Shown piece after piece: positions 20,134-29,700 of a stretch of DNA of 64,000 nt. A program made the translations under genes and the position numbers. The stretch is from Flectonema sp. DT1601 (lineage: Eukaryota; Euglenozoa; Diplonemea; Diplonemida; Diplonemidae), in contig OZ025792.1 in NCBI GenBank assembly GCA_964019425.1, positions 744,001 to 808,000 of the forward strand, written 5' to 3'. Under the pieces are notes generated by a model that worked only from the letters and a program-made list of their open reading frames with translations, ran no database searches and was not told the DNA's origin. The number at the start of each line of letters is the position of its first letter. Position 1 is the stretch's first letter.

Positions 20134-21319
20134 AGCTGGGTATAATTGCCGATTGATGTAGTCAGCGGTGTATTGTATGTCGTGTTGGTTTATAAGATCT
20201 GTGTTTTTATATTTTGCATCTTGCATAAACCGATCGGAGTGGCCATGTCGTGAGAATTGATTTTTATTAAATTAGATAAAATGCTTTAAGGATGAGAACC
20301 ATGGAGAACTGTGTTGATTAACATATTAAGTGTGTGAAGAAGTATTGTTAATTGTTGTGAAATGGATGATGGTGTTTTCTCTTTGAAGTCTTCTATGAGT
20401 GTTTTAGATAGTTTGGTATAATTAATTCGTGTTTTATGTATTAGTCGCTGTTATTTTTTTTTATATATTTTTATCGCTCACCTGGTTTAAGTAGTGATGA
20501 ATGCACTCTGTATTTAGTAGGATGTTGTTGCTTCTTCTTGTGCGGTGTGATCATGACTCTTCATTTTACTCTCTCACGACGGTATCTTTTTGTATGACAT
20601 TTAGACAACTGTTTTAACTAACAATTCAGAAACTGATTGTTCATTGCTCTTTTTTCCTTCCTTGTCGGTTTTTCTAATTCCGTTCCCTAGCTTTTCCTGG
20701 AATACACTTCTTCAGGGGAATGAAATATTACAATATATGTTGTATTATTTGAGTATCGGTAGCATTGGACTGAAGTTAATTCATTCCAACCTACTGAGTT
20801 ACCTGCTTATGCTTCTCATGTTATAGTGCAATGTTGGATAAAATCTGACTTATTTCTTCCTCGAGGGTGTTGTTGAGCACCGCTGTAGTTTTCCTCTTCT
20901 TCTTCCTCTGTTTAGATGGATACATGTCTCTGAAAGAGTTGTTGAAGTGAGTGGAAATCTTAGTCGGTGTCTGTTGTAGCCATCTTTACTACGTTGATTT
21001 TGTTATTCTTTCTTCTTTCTAATACTCGAATTAACAAAATGTCGATTCCATGATGAGCAGTGAAAGGTTTCGTATTTGGTCCTTGTAATTCATTATAACA
21101 TAGGTATCGTACAAAACATGTCGCGTGGTATTGCTCACAAAATAAGAGTGTCTCTGCTACAGTTGACCAGTTCCTTTAGTATTAGTTTTTGGAAGGAAAA
21201 TCATAACTATTTAATTCCGTGTACGCTGCTTGTTGTTATTTGTCGTTGTTATTCAGTAACTAATATCTTTTAAAATTCTAAACAGTTGTGTGTTATGATA
21301 CTTTAGTTAATAGTTGAAA
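20134..21319. other. spacer after Cys-repeat gene 3, up to AC2
   Basis: This is the same spacer as after genes 1 and 2 up to about 21274, with one base change seen ('taggtatcg' at about 21105 for 'taggaatcg'). It then breaks off at 'tcttttaaa' and continues into the 5' flank of the second cyclase. The break marks the right end of the duplicated 4.1-kb unit. An acceptor-like 'ttctaaacag' (AG at 21284-21285) lies 35 nt before the AC2 start. Confidence 0.7.
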
Positions 21320-23641
21320 ATGACTCTTTGTATATTAGAGGTTTGGGAATGGTTCTTAAACCTTTTTAAATCACCGGAAGATTCCGAACTGGATGCCCGA
21401 CGTAAGAAAATAGTAATCTCATTCTCATTAGTGGGATTGATGATTTGTATATTGTCAATTGGATATGTTGAGAGATTTACATGGGACAAGGGATCTATGT
21501 GGGTATCTGGGTGCGTCTCATTCTCAATGTTAACAAATATGTATCTCACAAAGAAGATATTAAATAAAAACATTGCATTGTACACATCACTACTGATTTT
21601 CGCGATTCTTGTTGGTGACTGGTGTACTGCACAAGTATCAGGAACAAGAGCATGGCCTGTTGTCGTTCTTTTTGCAGACATGTTACTATTATGTAATGTA
21701 CCTAAAAGTTATACAAAGACCTTAATCTGTGTTGTAGTGCCGTATCTAATGTTCGACTGTACAGAGCGCATATTCCGATTTGGATATTATGATTTGCCAT
21801 ACACATTTCCTAAAGAAGATCGCTACCTTCCTTGTGATTGTGATAACCCACCGTGTCCAAGGCATCCACTACCTTGTTTCATTGATGCCACTCTTGCTAG
21901 TTGTGTATTCCTCATGGATTTTATGATCACACGAGGATTCGCTGAAGGGATGCTTTCTGAACAGAAGAAGCTCCGAGAGAGCTCAGAGTTAGCTGAGAAG
22001 GTTGTGAAATGTTTAGTTCGGTTCGATTTGGAACTGGCTGAAGAAATACTGCGGCAGTCTTGCGAAACAGAGATGGGGGAAGTGCTTCAACAGTTGCTCT
22101 GTAACTTGCGAGTGTACCGACCGTACTTGCCGACTGCGCTCTTCGAGTTCGAAGACAGGGCGTCAGTAGATGTCCCAGTTCCGGGGATTTCTGGAGAGGA
22201 AGTGGCCGTCGTCTTCACCGACATCAAGAGCAGCTCCTTCTGTTGGGAGGCTGCGCCCGAAGCGATGGCCCGGGCACTTCGCAGTCACAATGCGGCGATC
22301 ACGCAGTGCATCGACAAGTATTCTGGTTATGAAGTGAAGACAATTGGTGATAGTTTCATGGTTGCCTTCTCATCCATAGTTGATGCTTGCAGCTTTGGTT
22401 TGAGTGTTCACGTGAAGCTGCTTGAGACTTCGTGGCCTCCCGAGTTGCTTGCGATCCCAATATGCATGCCAGACAGTTCTGGTGAGTGGGGCGGTCTGCG
22501 GGTTCGGATCGGTGTTGCGTGGGGAGAGGCGGTGGTGGAGCCGCAACGAACTTCTGACAAGTTTGACTACTTTGGACCGATTGTAAATCAGGCGGCTCGC
22601 ATTGAGAATGCCTGCGTTCCTGGATCTGTGTCTATCTCTGAGTCGGCGTACGATGAACTCCTGAAGTTGTCGACGGAGGATGGCGGCGTGTCTGAATTGC
22701 TGTCTGCGAATTGCATTCAAATGCCTGCCGTGGAACTCCGAGGAATTGGGAAACGGAGATTGTGGACATTGGTTCCATCCTGCTTGCCAGTGAGGTGCCT
22801 GACTGTGGAATATGAGATCACTGGTGTTGCAATGGCAGCTGATAATTGCAGCTTTAGCTCCATCAATTCAGTATCGACCTACATATCAACTACGATGTCT
22901 TTATCGAGAAGGAATACTGAAGAACGCCTAAGCAGACCGATTATTGGAGTTGCTCACGTGTCCATCCCCAGCAGTGAAGGAGAAGTAACCTTTGAGATGA
23001 ACCAAGGATTGCAAAGAGTGATAACATCTTTAGAAAGAACTTCTGGCATAGTTATTTCTGTTGTCGGTTCATCTGTGGTGGCAGGTTGGAATGTCACAGG
23101 TCGGCAAGATAATCACATCGAATGCTGTTTCCGATTTGTGCACTACATCTCGAGGTACGGAACATCGCAATTCACAATTGGTGTTAGCAATGGGAGGGTT
23201 TGTTACGGTCGGGTTGGTGCTGTTGGTCAACGCTTTGTGACAGCTATCGGTCCCTGTGTTCCGTTGTCGGGAAGTCTCTGTTCTGCTGCGAAGGAACTCG
23301 GTACGTTCTGTCTTTACGCCTCAACTGATGAGTATCTAAGTAGTGCGACTTGTCAGCGATTTTCCAGCGCTCTTCGCCCCGTTGATGAATGGTCATTTCT
23401 GCATTCTGATGGTAGTCTTTCTGTTTTAGTTTATCAGGTAAGACCTAGGGCACTTGTCTCTGAGGTCCCAGTTGGACTGCAAGAAGGTGACAACACATGG
23501 GAATGGTCTGATGATTATTGGGTGGCATTCCAAGCGAAGGATGTCATATCCATCGCTGCTGTTGCTGGTGATCCTCTGTTGAAGAAGGTTTTGAAATTAC
23601 TATCTACTGGTAACCACTTGAACCATGTTGTTTTTCTATAG
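21320..23641 (+). CDS. AC2: membrane-bound class III adenylate cyclase (773 aa)
   Basis: Same domain plan as AC1: six spans, coupling helix, complete catalytic domain, degenerate second domain. The membrane part is its own type (MTLCILEVWEWFLNLFKSPE at the start; CDCDNPPCP in the loop), clearly different from AC1 and from AC5-AC8. The core carries the Ala-Ala-Pro-Glu and Cys-Ile-Asp variants seen in AC5 and AC6, whereas AC1, AC3 and AC4 have Glu-Pro-Glu and Cys-Met-Asp. The linker between the two cyclase domains contains SINSVSTYISTTMSLSRR. The tail reads EWSDDYWVAFQAKDV. The first ATG is at 21320; a TTG six bases earlier is in frame but not needed. All key catalytic residues are kept. The signal sensed is unknown. 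Confidence 0.92.
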   Translation: MTLCILEVWEWFLNLFKSPEDSELDARRKKIVISFSLVGLMICILSIGYVERFTWDKGSMWVSGCVSFSMLTNMYLTKKILNKNIALYTSLLIFAILVGDWCTAQVSGTRAWPVVVLFADMLLLCNVPKSYTKTLICVVVPYLMFDCTERIFRFGYYDLPYTFPKEDRYLPCDCDNPPCPRHPLPCFIDATLASCVFLMDFMITRGFAEGMLSEQKKLRESSELAEKVVKCLVRFDLELAEEILRQSCETEMGEVLQQLLCNLRVYRPYLPTALFEFEDRASVDVPVPGISGEEVAVVFTDIKSSSFCWEAAPEAMARALRSHNAAITQCIDKYSGYEVKTIGDSFMVAFSSIVDACSFGLSVHVKLLETSWPPELLAIPICMPDSSGEWGGLRVRIGVAWGEAVVEPQRTSDKFDYFGPIVNQAARIENACVPGSVSISESAYDELLKLSTEDGGVSELLSANCIQMPAVELRGIGKRRLWTLVPSCLPVRCLTVEYEITGVAMAADNCSFSSINSVSTYISTTMSLSRRNTEERLSRPIIGVAHVSIPSSEGEVTFEMNQGLQRVITSLERTSGIVISVVGSSVVAGWNVTGRQDNHIECCFRFVHYISRYGTSQFTIGVSNGRVCYGRVGAVGQRFVTAIGPCVPLSGSLCSAAKELGTFCLYASTDEYLSSATCQRFSSALRPVDEWSFLHSDGSLSVLVYQVRPRALVSEVPVGLQEGDNTWEWSDDYWVAFQAKDVISIAAVAGDPLLKKVLKLLSTGNHLNHVVFL

Positions 23642-24156
23642 TTTACTAGATTGGTGTCTAACTGAAGTCAGTGAATGGTAAACCTGTTTTTTATTTTAGA
23701 GTTTTCACCTACTCTCTTTTGTGTTGAACAAGTGAAAGCTGAGCCCTTGTTGCTGTCGGAATGCGTGTGTTTATCTGTGATTCAGTTTTGGGAGAATTTG
23801 GAAGAGTTTTCATTGTACACTCAGTTCCCGAAAGTACTTCCGTACTTTGTCGGGAATCTCAAGTTGTTCGACTTCGTGTTTAATATACAAAAAAGAAATC
23901 ATATGTCGAATTTAAGAAGCATTATCTAACTACTGTCTGTGTTAATATTTTCCCCACAATTACTTTCATTAGGTTCTACTCACGGTTGATATGTTCTCAT
24001 CGTGTTGGATAATTTATTGTATTCTCACTTCTTCACTTCTGTTAGCTGATTATTATATTTAATTGTCTTTAATAGATTTTTCGAGTTCGTCAACACAAAA
24101 TTAAGATCCAGTTTGAAAAAAAAAACAATTTTATCCATTTTCATCCTGAGAAGGGA
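23642..24156. other. intergenic AC2-AC3 with a duplicated upstream block
   Basis: From 23919 ('aagcattatctaactactgt') to 24084 this DNA is repeated almost exactly at 26573-26736, after AC3. It is therefore the native upstream block of this cyclase subtype. A short frame at 23675-23929 has no family signs. An A-run and 'cattttcatcctgag' precede the AC3 start codon. Confidence 0.65.
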
Positions 24157-26469
24157 ATGTTTGGAGAGAGTATTTCCATATTAAATATCTGGAAATGTTT
24201 TTTAAAACCTTTTACGTCTGTTGATGACAGCAGTTTAGATAGACAACGAAAAGAGTTGCTTTTAATCTCGTCGTTGGTGGGCTTCGTGACATTTACACTA
24301 ACAATTGAAGTCGATTTCAATTTTTCGTGGCTGAAGGTTTCAATTTGGACAAATGGTTGTTCCTCATTCTTGCTGTTTTTAAACTTGTATATCACTAAAA
24401 AAATCACTAATAAAAAAATCGGAGCCTTTTCAGCCGCAATGGTCATCAGTATCCTTGTAGCAGATTGGACAGCTGCACAGATTCTTTGGGTTAGAGTTTG
24501 GCCACTTGTTGTGATTATTGCTGATCTAATGTTAGTATGCAAAGTTCCGAAGAGTTACTCAAAGACTTTAATTCGTGTTGTTGTACCCTATCTGATATTT
24601 GATGGATTCGAACGGATGCTTCGTTTTGGTTTCTATGACCTGCCTTACGGTGCTAGTAAAAGCAGACGACGCTTCGTCTTCAGCTGCGAAAACCCTCCCT
24701 GTCCCATACTTCCCAGCGTGGCAGTTAGCGATGTTATTTTGTCTACTTCTGTATTCATGTTGGATTTTATAATCACACGAGGATTTGCTGATGGCATGCT
24801 GAAGGAGCAGAAGAAGCTCCGAGAGAGCTCAGAGTTAGCTGAGAAGGTTGTGAAATGTTTAGTTAGGTTCGATTTGGAACTGGCTGAAGATATACTGCGG
24901 CAGTCTTGCGAAACAGAGATGGAGGAAGTGCTTCAACAGTTGCTCTGTAACTTGCGAGTGTACCGACCGTACTTGCCGACTGCGCTCTTCGAGTTCGAAG
25001 ACAGGGCGTCAGTAGATGTCCCAGTTCCGGGGATTTCTGGAGAGGAAGTGGCCGTCGTCTTCACCGACATCAAGAGCAGCTCCTTCTGTTGGGAGGCTGA
25101 ACCCGAAGCGATGGCCCGGGCACTTCGCAGTCACAATGCGGCAATCACGCAGTGCATGGACAAGTATTCTGGTTATGAAGTGAAGACAATTGGTGATAGT
25201 TTCATGGTTGCTTTCTCATCCATAGTTGATGCTTGCAGCTTTGGTTTGAGTGTTCACGTGAAGCTGCTTGAGACTTCGTGGCCTCCCGAGTTGCTTGCGA
25301 TCCCAATATGCATGCCAGACAGTTCTGGTGAGTGGGGCGGTCTGCGGGTTCGGATCGGTGTTGCGTGGGGAGAGGCGGTGGTGGAGCCGCAACGAACTTC
25401 TGACAAGTTTGACTACTTTGGACCGATTGTAAATCAGGCGGCTCGCATTGAGAATGCCTGCGTTCCTGGATCTGTGTCTATCTCTGAGTCGGCGTACGAT
25501 GAACTCCTGAAGTTGTCGACGGAGGATGGCGGCGTGTCTGAATTGCTGTCTGCGAATTGCATTCAAATGCCTGCCGTGGAACTCCGAGGAATTGGGAAAC
25601 GGAGATTGTGGACATTGGTTCCATCCTGCTTGCCAGTGAGGTGCCTGACTGTGGAAAGTGAGATCACTGGTGTTGCGATGTCCGCAGATGTAAGAAGCTT
25701 CAAATCGATTGAATCAGTTTCCACTATCTGTTCATCGAAGAAATGTGCAGACGATGACACCATGGATAAGCCAACTATTGGTGTTGCTCACGTGTCCATC
25801 CCCAGCAATGACGGAGAAGTAACCTTTGAAATGAACCAAGGATTGCAAAGAGTGATCACATCTTTAGAAAGAACTTCTGGCATAGTTATTTCTGTTGTCG
25901 GTTCATCTGTGGTGGCAGGTTGGAATGTCACAGGTCGGCAAGATAATCACATCGAATGCTGTTTCCGATTTGTGCACTACATCTCGAGGTACGAGACGTC
26001 GCAATTCACAATTGGTGTTAGCAATGGGAGGGTTTGTTACGGTCGGGTTGGTGCTGTTGGTCAACGCTTTGTGACAGCTATCGGTCCCTGTGTTCCGTTG
26101 TCGGGAAGTCTCTGTTCTGCTGCGAAGGAACTCGGTACGTTCTGTCTTTACGCCTCAACTGATGAGTATCTAAGTAGTGCGACTTGTCAGCGATTCTCTC
26201 GTGCTCTTCGTCCTGTTGATGAATGGAGTTATTCCTCTGGTCTCTCTGTTTTAGTTTGCGAAGTAAAGTTTGAGGCCCTCGCTATGGAATCTGAAGAAGC
26301 TAATTGTGAAGAGAACACCACATGGGGGTGGTCTGATGATTATTGGGAAGCTTTCCAAGCGAAGGATGTCATATCCATCGCTGCTGTTGTTGGTGATCCT
26401 CTGTTGAAGAAGGTTTTGAAATTATTGTCCTCAGGAACTCATTTAAATTACTCATTTGTGATGGCATAA
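24157..26469 (+). CDS. AC3: membrane-bound class III adenylate cyclase (770 aa)
   Basis: Same plan and intact catalytic residues as AC1. The N-terminus (MFGESISILNIWKCFLKPFT) and the loop CENPPCPILPSV define another sensor type, closest to AC4 in spans 2-4 (ITNKKIG..AAQILWVRVWP against ITDQKIG..AAQALWVRNWP). The linker cassette (KSIESVSTICSSKKCADDDT) is nearly identical to that of AC6, although their membrane domains differ, which points to exchange between copies. It has GluGlu for GlyGlu in the coupling region (CETEMEEVL). The tail is WGWSDDYWEAFQAKDV, as in AC1. Confidence 0.92.
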   Translation: MFGESISILNIWKCFLKPFTSVDDSSLDRQRKELLLISSLVGFVTFTLTIEVDFNFSWLKVSIWTNGCSSFLLFLNLYITKKITNKKIGAFSAAMVISILVADWTAAQILWVRVWPLVVIIADLMLVCKVPKSYSKTLIRVVVPYLIFDGFERMLRFGFYDLPYGASKSRRRFVFSCENPPCPILPSVAVSDVILSTSVFMLDFIITRGFADGMLKEQKKLRESSELAEKVVKCLVRFDLELAEDILRQSCETEMEEVLQQLLCNLRVYRPYLPTALFEFEDRASVDVPVPGISGEEVAVVFTDIKSSSFCWEAEPEAMARALRSHNAAITQCMDKYSGYEVKTIGDSFMVAFSSIVDACSFGLSVHVKLLETSWPPELLAIPICMPDSSGEWGGLRVRIGVAWGEAVVEPQRTSDKFDYFGPIVNQAARIENACVPGSVSISESAYDELLKLSTEDGGVSELLSANCIQMPAVELRGIGKRRLWTLVPSCLPVRCLTVESEITGVAMSADVRSFKSIESVSTICSSKKCADDDTMDKPTIGVAHVSIPSNDGEVTFEMNQGLQRVITSLERTSGIVISVVGSSVVAGWNVTGRQDNHIECCFRFVHYISRYETSQFTIGVSNGRVCYGRVGAVGQRFVTAIGPCVPLSGSLCSAAKELGTFCLYASTDEYLSSATCQRFSRALRPVDEWSYSSGLSVLVCEVKFEALAMESEEANCEENTTWGWSDDYWEAFQAKDVISIAAVVGDPLLKKVLKLLSSGTHLNYSFVMA

Positions 26470-26572
26470 GTAGAAACAACGAAGTTAGTTCGTACTTGGT
26501 CAATGAGTTTCCGATTTTATTTCCATAATCCGATATCCCTTTACACTTTGTGAGTATTGCACCCATTATTAC

Positions 26573-26736
26573 AAGCATTATCTAACTACTGTCTGTGTTA
26601 ATATTTTCCCCACAATTACTTTCATTAGGTTCTACTCACGGTTGATATGTTCTCATCGTGTTGGATAATTTATTGTATTCTCACTTCGTCACTGTTAGCT
26701 GATTATTATATTTAATTGTCTTTAATAGATTTTCCA
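26573..26736 (+). promoter_or_regulatory. displaced upstream block of AC4
   Basis: Near-exact duplicate of 23919-24084, the block upstream of AC3. By position it should lead directly into AC4, but repeat DNA begins at about 26738 and the AC4 coding remnant starts only at about 29683. The upstream block is thus cut off from its gene by about 2.95 kb. What the block does (promoter, leader or 3' flank of the previous gene) cannot be told from sequence alone. Confidence 0.55.
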
Positions 26737-26737
26737 A

Positions 26738-27448
26738 ATTATAAAAATTGCAACACATACCCGATTGCGATCCAAAGAAACAGCTCTTGGGAGCTTTAGA
26801 ATTTTTTTTTGAAAAATCTCAAAATGTGTGGACCGTGTGGTAACTGAGGGGGTGAAAACAAGGGGTGTGTTAGGAGGCTTCACAAGAATTATAAGTTATT
26901 CTGTGCATTGAGCAATCAATAACCAGGGTTTCCCTCTGAGTTGAGTGGGAGATGAAAAGGGAACCGAAATTTTATTCTTATCGACCTGATTTGAACTTTA
27001 ATAATGTGCTGAACCGGCATTCCCCATGTTCGACCAGATTACTGTTTTAAGTACCTAAAGTTGTTACTGTTTTTTACATTATCGAAGTTTCACCCTATGT
27101 TCGATCAGTTTGACAACGTCTTCTGGTCAGTAAGACAAACAATATAATTTTCCCTTTTATGTTTTCTTTTTTAGCATCCCTCCTTTTTTTCTTTTTTGGG
27201 GTTTTCGTTTTATCATCATCAATATCAACTTCCTTTCCCCTCCCCAACTTTGTTAGTTTGCTAGCGAACCGGTCAAGTCCGAAACATTGAGGTATTCGTG
27301 TCTCTCGAACATTAGAATTCCTCGCTTACGCTAAAAAAGTGATCCTCTCAGGGATTACATAATGTTGTAGTATTGGGGACTCACAGGTGGTTAACCGTTC
27401 CACCCTGTCGTGTCTATCTAACCGGTACTCAATTGTATGTCGAGCTCG
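26738..27448. mobile_element. E2: fragment of the E1 family, left part
   Basis: About 26755-27020 matches E1 3960-4210 in reverse orientation, including the shared 'gtgtggaccgtgtggta' segment (26825-26841), 'gattgcgatccaaagaaaca' and 'aaccagggtttccctctgag'. It lacks the G-run terminus of E1. The rest, up to 27448, has no match I can see to E1 and no gene. It lies between the AC4 upstream block and a retroelement. Confidence 0.55.
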
Positions 27449-29416
27449 CTAACTAACGGAGGACATGTATGGAATACAAACGTTATTGGATAGTCGAATC
27501 TGATAAAGATGTAGCTGCTGATATTAAATTAAACACAACTCGACTAAAAAGCCTATCTCCCAAAACACACGACTTCACTACGATGTATACACGACTCCCC
27601 CCACCAGGAGATCAAAGATAAAGTGAATGAAGCAATTAAAGAAGCATTCGAATTCAAGAACATCATGCGACTTGAATCTAATGACCCTGCGACCTACCGT
27701 GCTTTATCACAGTTGGAATGTAGAGCGCTTCTAGGCTTTTGTGTGGATAATTCTCTAATATCAATGAGAGGAAAACTATGGAGACAAGTAGTTGGCACTC
27801 CCATGGGCGGCAATGCAAGTAGCGATATAGCTATTCTCTGCTGTTACAGAATCGAATCTAAATTTATGGATGACCTTGTAGCGAAAGGAGAGTTAGATTT
27901 AGCACGCAAACACGACTACTCTTGCCGGTACATAGACGATTTCCTTACATGCAACCCACCAGCAGAATTATATTCCAACTGAACTACACCGAGACCTCTA
28001 ATGGTATTGATGATGTTTCATACATCGGAATTAGAATCCGAATCGAAACCACAAAATCAAACAACAGATGGATACGTCTTAGCGTTAACGACAAAGCGCG
28101 TAGATGGCACATAATACCAACAAGATTCACTCACCAGCACTTGGCTGCTCAAGAATCGATGGGTACTGGTATCTTCACCACCATGCTCCTACGAGCACTC
28201 AGAATCTGTAATAATCAGACAGATCTTCTACAAGAGTTCGAGTTCGTAACATACAGACTACTCAACCGAAGATACAAGTTTAAGAACCTCGCAGTAGCTT
28301 GTCACAGCTTTATCAACTTATATATTGACGATGGCAATGTTGCAGCTGCAATTCGAAGACGTCTAAATATTACTTCCGAAAGGTTTAATCATGGTATCCC
28401 TGTAAGCGATGAAAAAGACACCATTAATCATAAAAGTTCCACACTTCACACCTTAGACAAACGATTCCCAATACAATCACATCAATCTTCAGGGGAAGGT
28501 CTAATTGGAGGTGAGTGTGGATGGGCATCGCTGAATTTTGTTGCAGACCATCTTTATCTTGACCGAATAAATTTCAGCTATTTACAAGAACTACAACAAA
28601 CATTCTACGAAGAACATCAAAAAGTAGAAGCTGGCAGCAGCAAGCAAAGACCATCCCCGGATGGTCTTTGCTTGTTGCTGCCAGCTGGTTCTCTTTAACC
28701 GTGCTGGGGGTAGCAAGCAAACAAGAACTCAACAGGGAAATCCACCAGTATGAAGATCCCAGTTCTATGGACTACCCAGCAATAGCCGCCGCATTCATTT
28801 TAAACAAAGCTGGTGCTAGAATGTCACACTACATAGTGGCCCTTGTCTCCTTTGATTCCATTATTGTACAGACCGGCGATTATCATTCGACCATTTTGAC
28901 AGACATTTTAAACGCCCAGAATATTGTTTTCACATGATTTTAAGAAAAACTCTGCAGGGTAATAATAATGATAACGACTGTACCATGGCACCCTCGAATG
29001 AAGGAATTCTACTCCTCACCAACACTAAGGAAAAGCGCAAGAAAGACGACTACAGCTCCGATGAAGGAGAACTCGCACTCGTAATAAAACGAACAGATGT
29101 AGAAGAGATAGAACGCTGATCAAAAGCAAATATATGCTAGCCCGTCCTGGCGAGCTCCGATGGACATTAAGAAATCAGTTCTTTTGAAATAGACCAATTG
29201 ATGGATCCGATTTATTATTTAACTGGAATGAAGTCCCTAGAACTTACTGATGAAGGCCTAAGAGGGACAAGTAGTATAAGATTAAGGCCTGAAACTACGT
29301 ATTCCGCAGTGTATTATGGAACAGCAGAACAATGTGTTTTTATAATTTTTCTTTTTTTTATATTTTAATTTAGTGCACTTTTTTATAATAAACTCATATT
29401 CTAACTAACGGAGGAC
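27449..29416 (+). mobile_element. 5'-truncated, broken non-LTR-type retroelement with target duplication
   Basis: The same 16-mer, ctaactaacggaggac, stands at 27449-27464 and 29401-29416, as a target-site duplication would. The body encodes part of a reverse transcriptase: DFTTMYT (motif A region), GTPMGG (motif B) and YIDD (catalytic motif C) can be read in order, with the coding sequence entering abruptly just after the left repeat. This is what target-primed insertion with 5' truncation gives. The 3' part has a charged segment and ends in 'actcatattctaact' without a poly(A) tail. The element is broken (at least two breaks by eye). It is LINE-like or Penelope-like; I cannot settle which. 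A second copy of its 3' tail is at 46135-46477. It seems to have inserted into E2. Confidence 0.75.
28629..28686. repeat. 58-bp near-perfect hairpin inside the retroelement
   Basis: Arms of 28 bp (28629-28656 and 28659-28686) are reverse complements with one mismatch, separated by only 2 nt. The loop region reads gaccatccccggatggtc. Such a hairpin is not a usual part of reverse-transcriptase elements and may mark a template-switch event. Confidence 0.85.
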
Positions 29417-29657
29417 CAATCCTTGATTAGAATTAGACGTACTGACTGCGCTGGACTTCAACTATGTCACTCAGGACTTTGTAGGATCTCTCTACGCTGA
29501 TCCCTTCTTGCTGCTATCACGAGATCATTGCGAACCTGACTTTCTAATATTCTGACCGTAGATGTTTGTTTGCCATTTATTAGTATTTGTGGATCACAGT
29601 GTGACTATTTATTATTCTGAACAGATAATAATATGAAATTTGTGCGTACATCTACAT
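29417..29657. mobile_element. E2 right part and AC4 5' junction
   Basis: The stretch 29451-29519 matches E1 3247-3320 reversed ('caactatgtcactcaggact' and 'gatcccttcttgc' are shared in form). Together with 26738-27448 it brackets the retroelement in the order expected if E2 was one reverse-oriented E1 relative split by that insertion. The remainder up to 29657 has no recognisable content. Confidence 0.45.
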
Positions 29658-29700
29658 AAATGATCCCCAAACATCTAAGAGAGATGTTTGGGGATCATTT
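29658..29700. repeat. perfect 19-bp inverted repeat at the AC4 5' end
   Basis: The arm aaatgatccccaaacatct (29658-29676) and its exact reverse complement (29682-29700) are separated by aagag. The right arm still encodes the AC-like residues before the MKLFRSPED segment of AC4, so the left arm looks like an inverted copy of coding sequence added at the junction with mobile DNA. Confidence 0.9.

Noticed and set aside
8406-20161. Very long open frames (up to 1,448 codons) in the second + frame of the Cys-repeat genes
   Set aside because: The 114-bp unit is a multiple of three and happens to lack stops in that frame, so it stays open for as long as the repeats last. They have no signal peptide and share every length change with the real frame.
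8249-20226. Antisense open frames across the Cys-repeat genes
   Set aside because: Same reason: periodic DNA without stops on the minus strand. Their ends fall exactly where Tyr-type units introduce a stop or start.
10730-21273. Small conserved frames of 60 and 65 codons in each Cys-repeat spacer
   Set aside because: Conservation equals that of the surrounding non-coding DNA, so it gives no support for coding.
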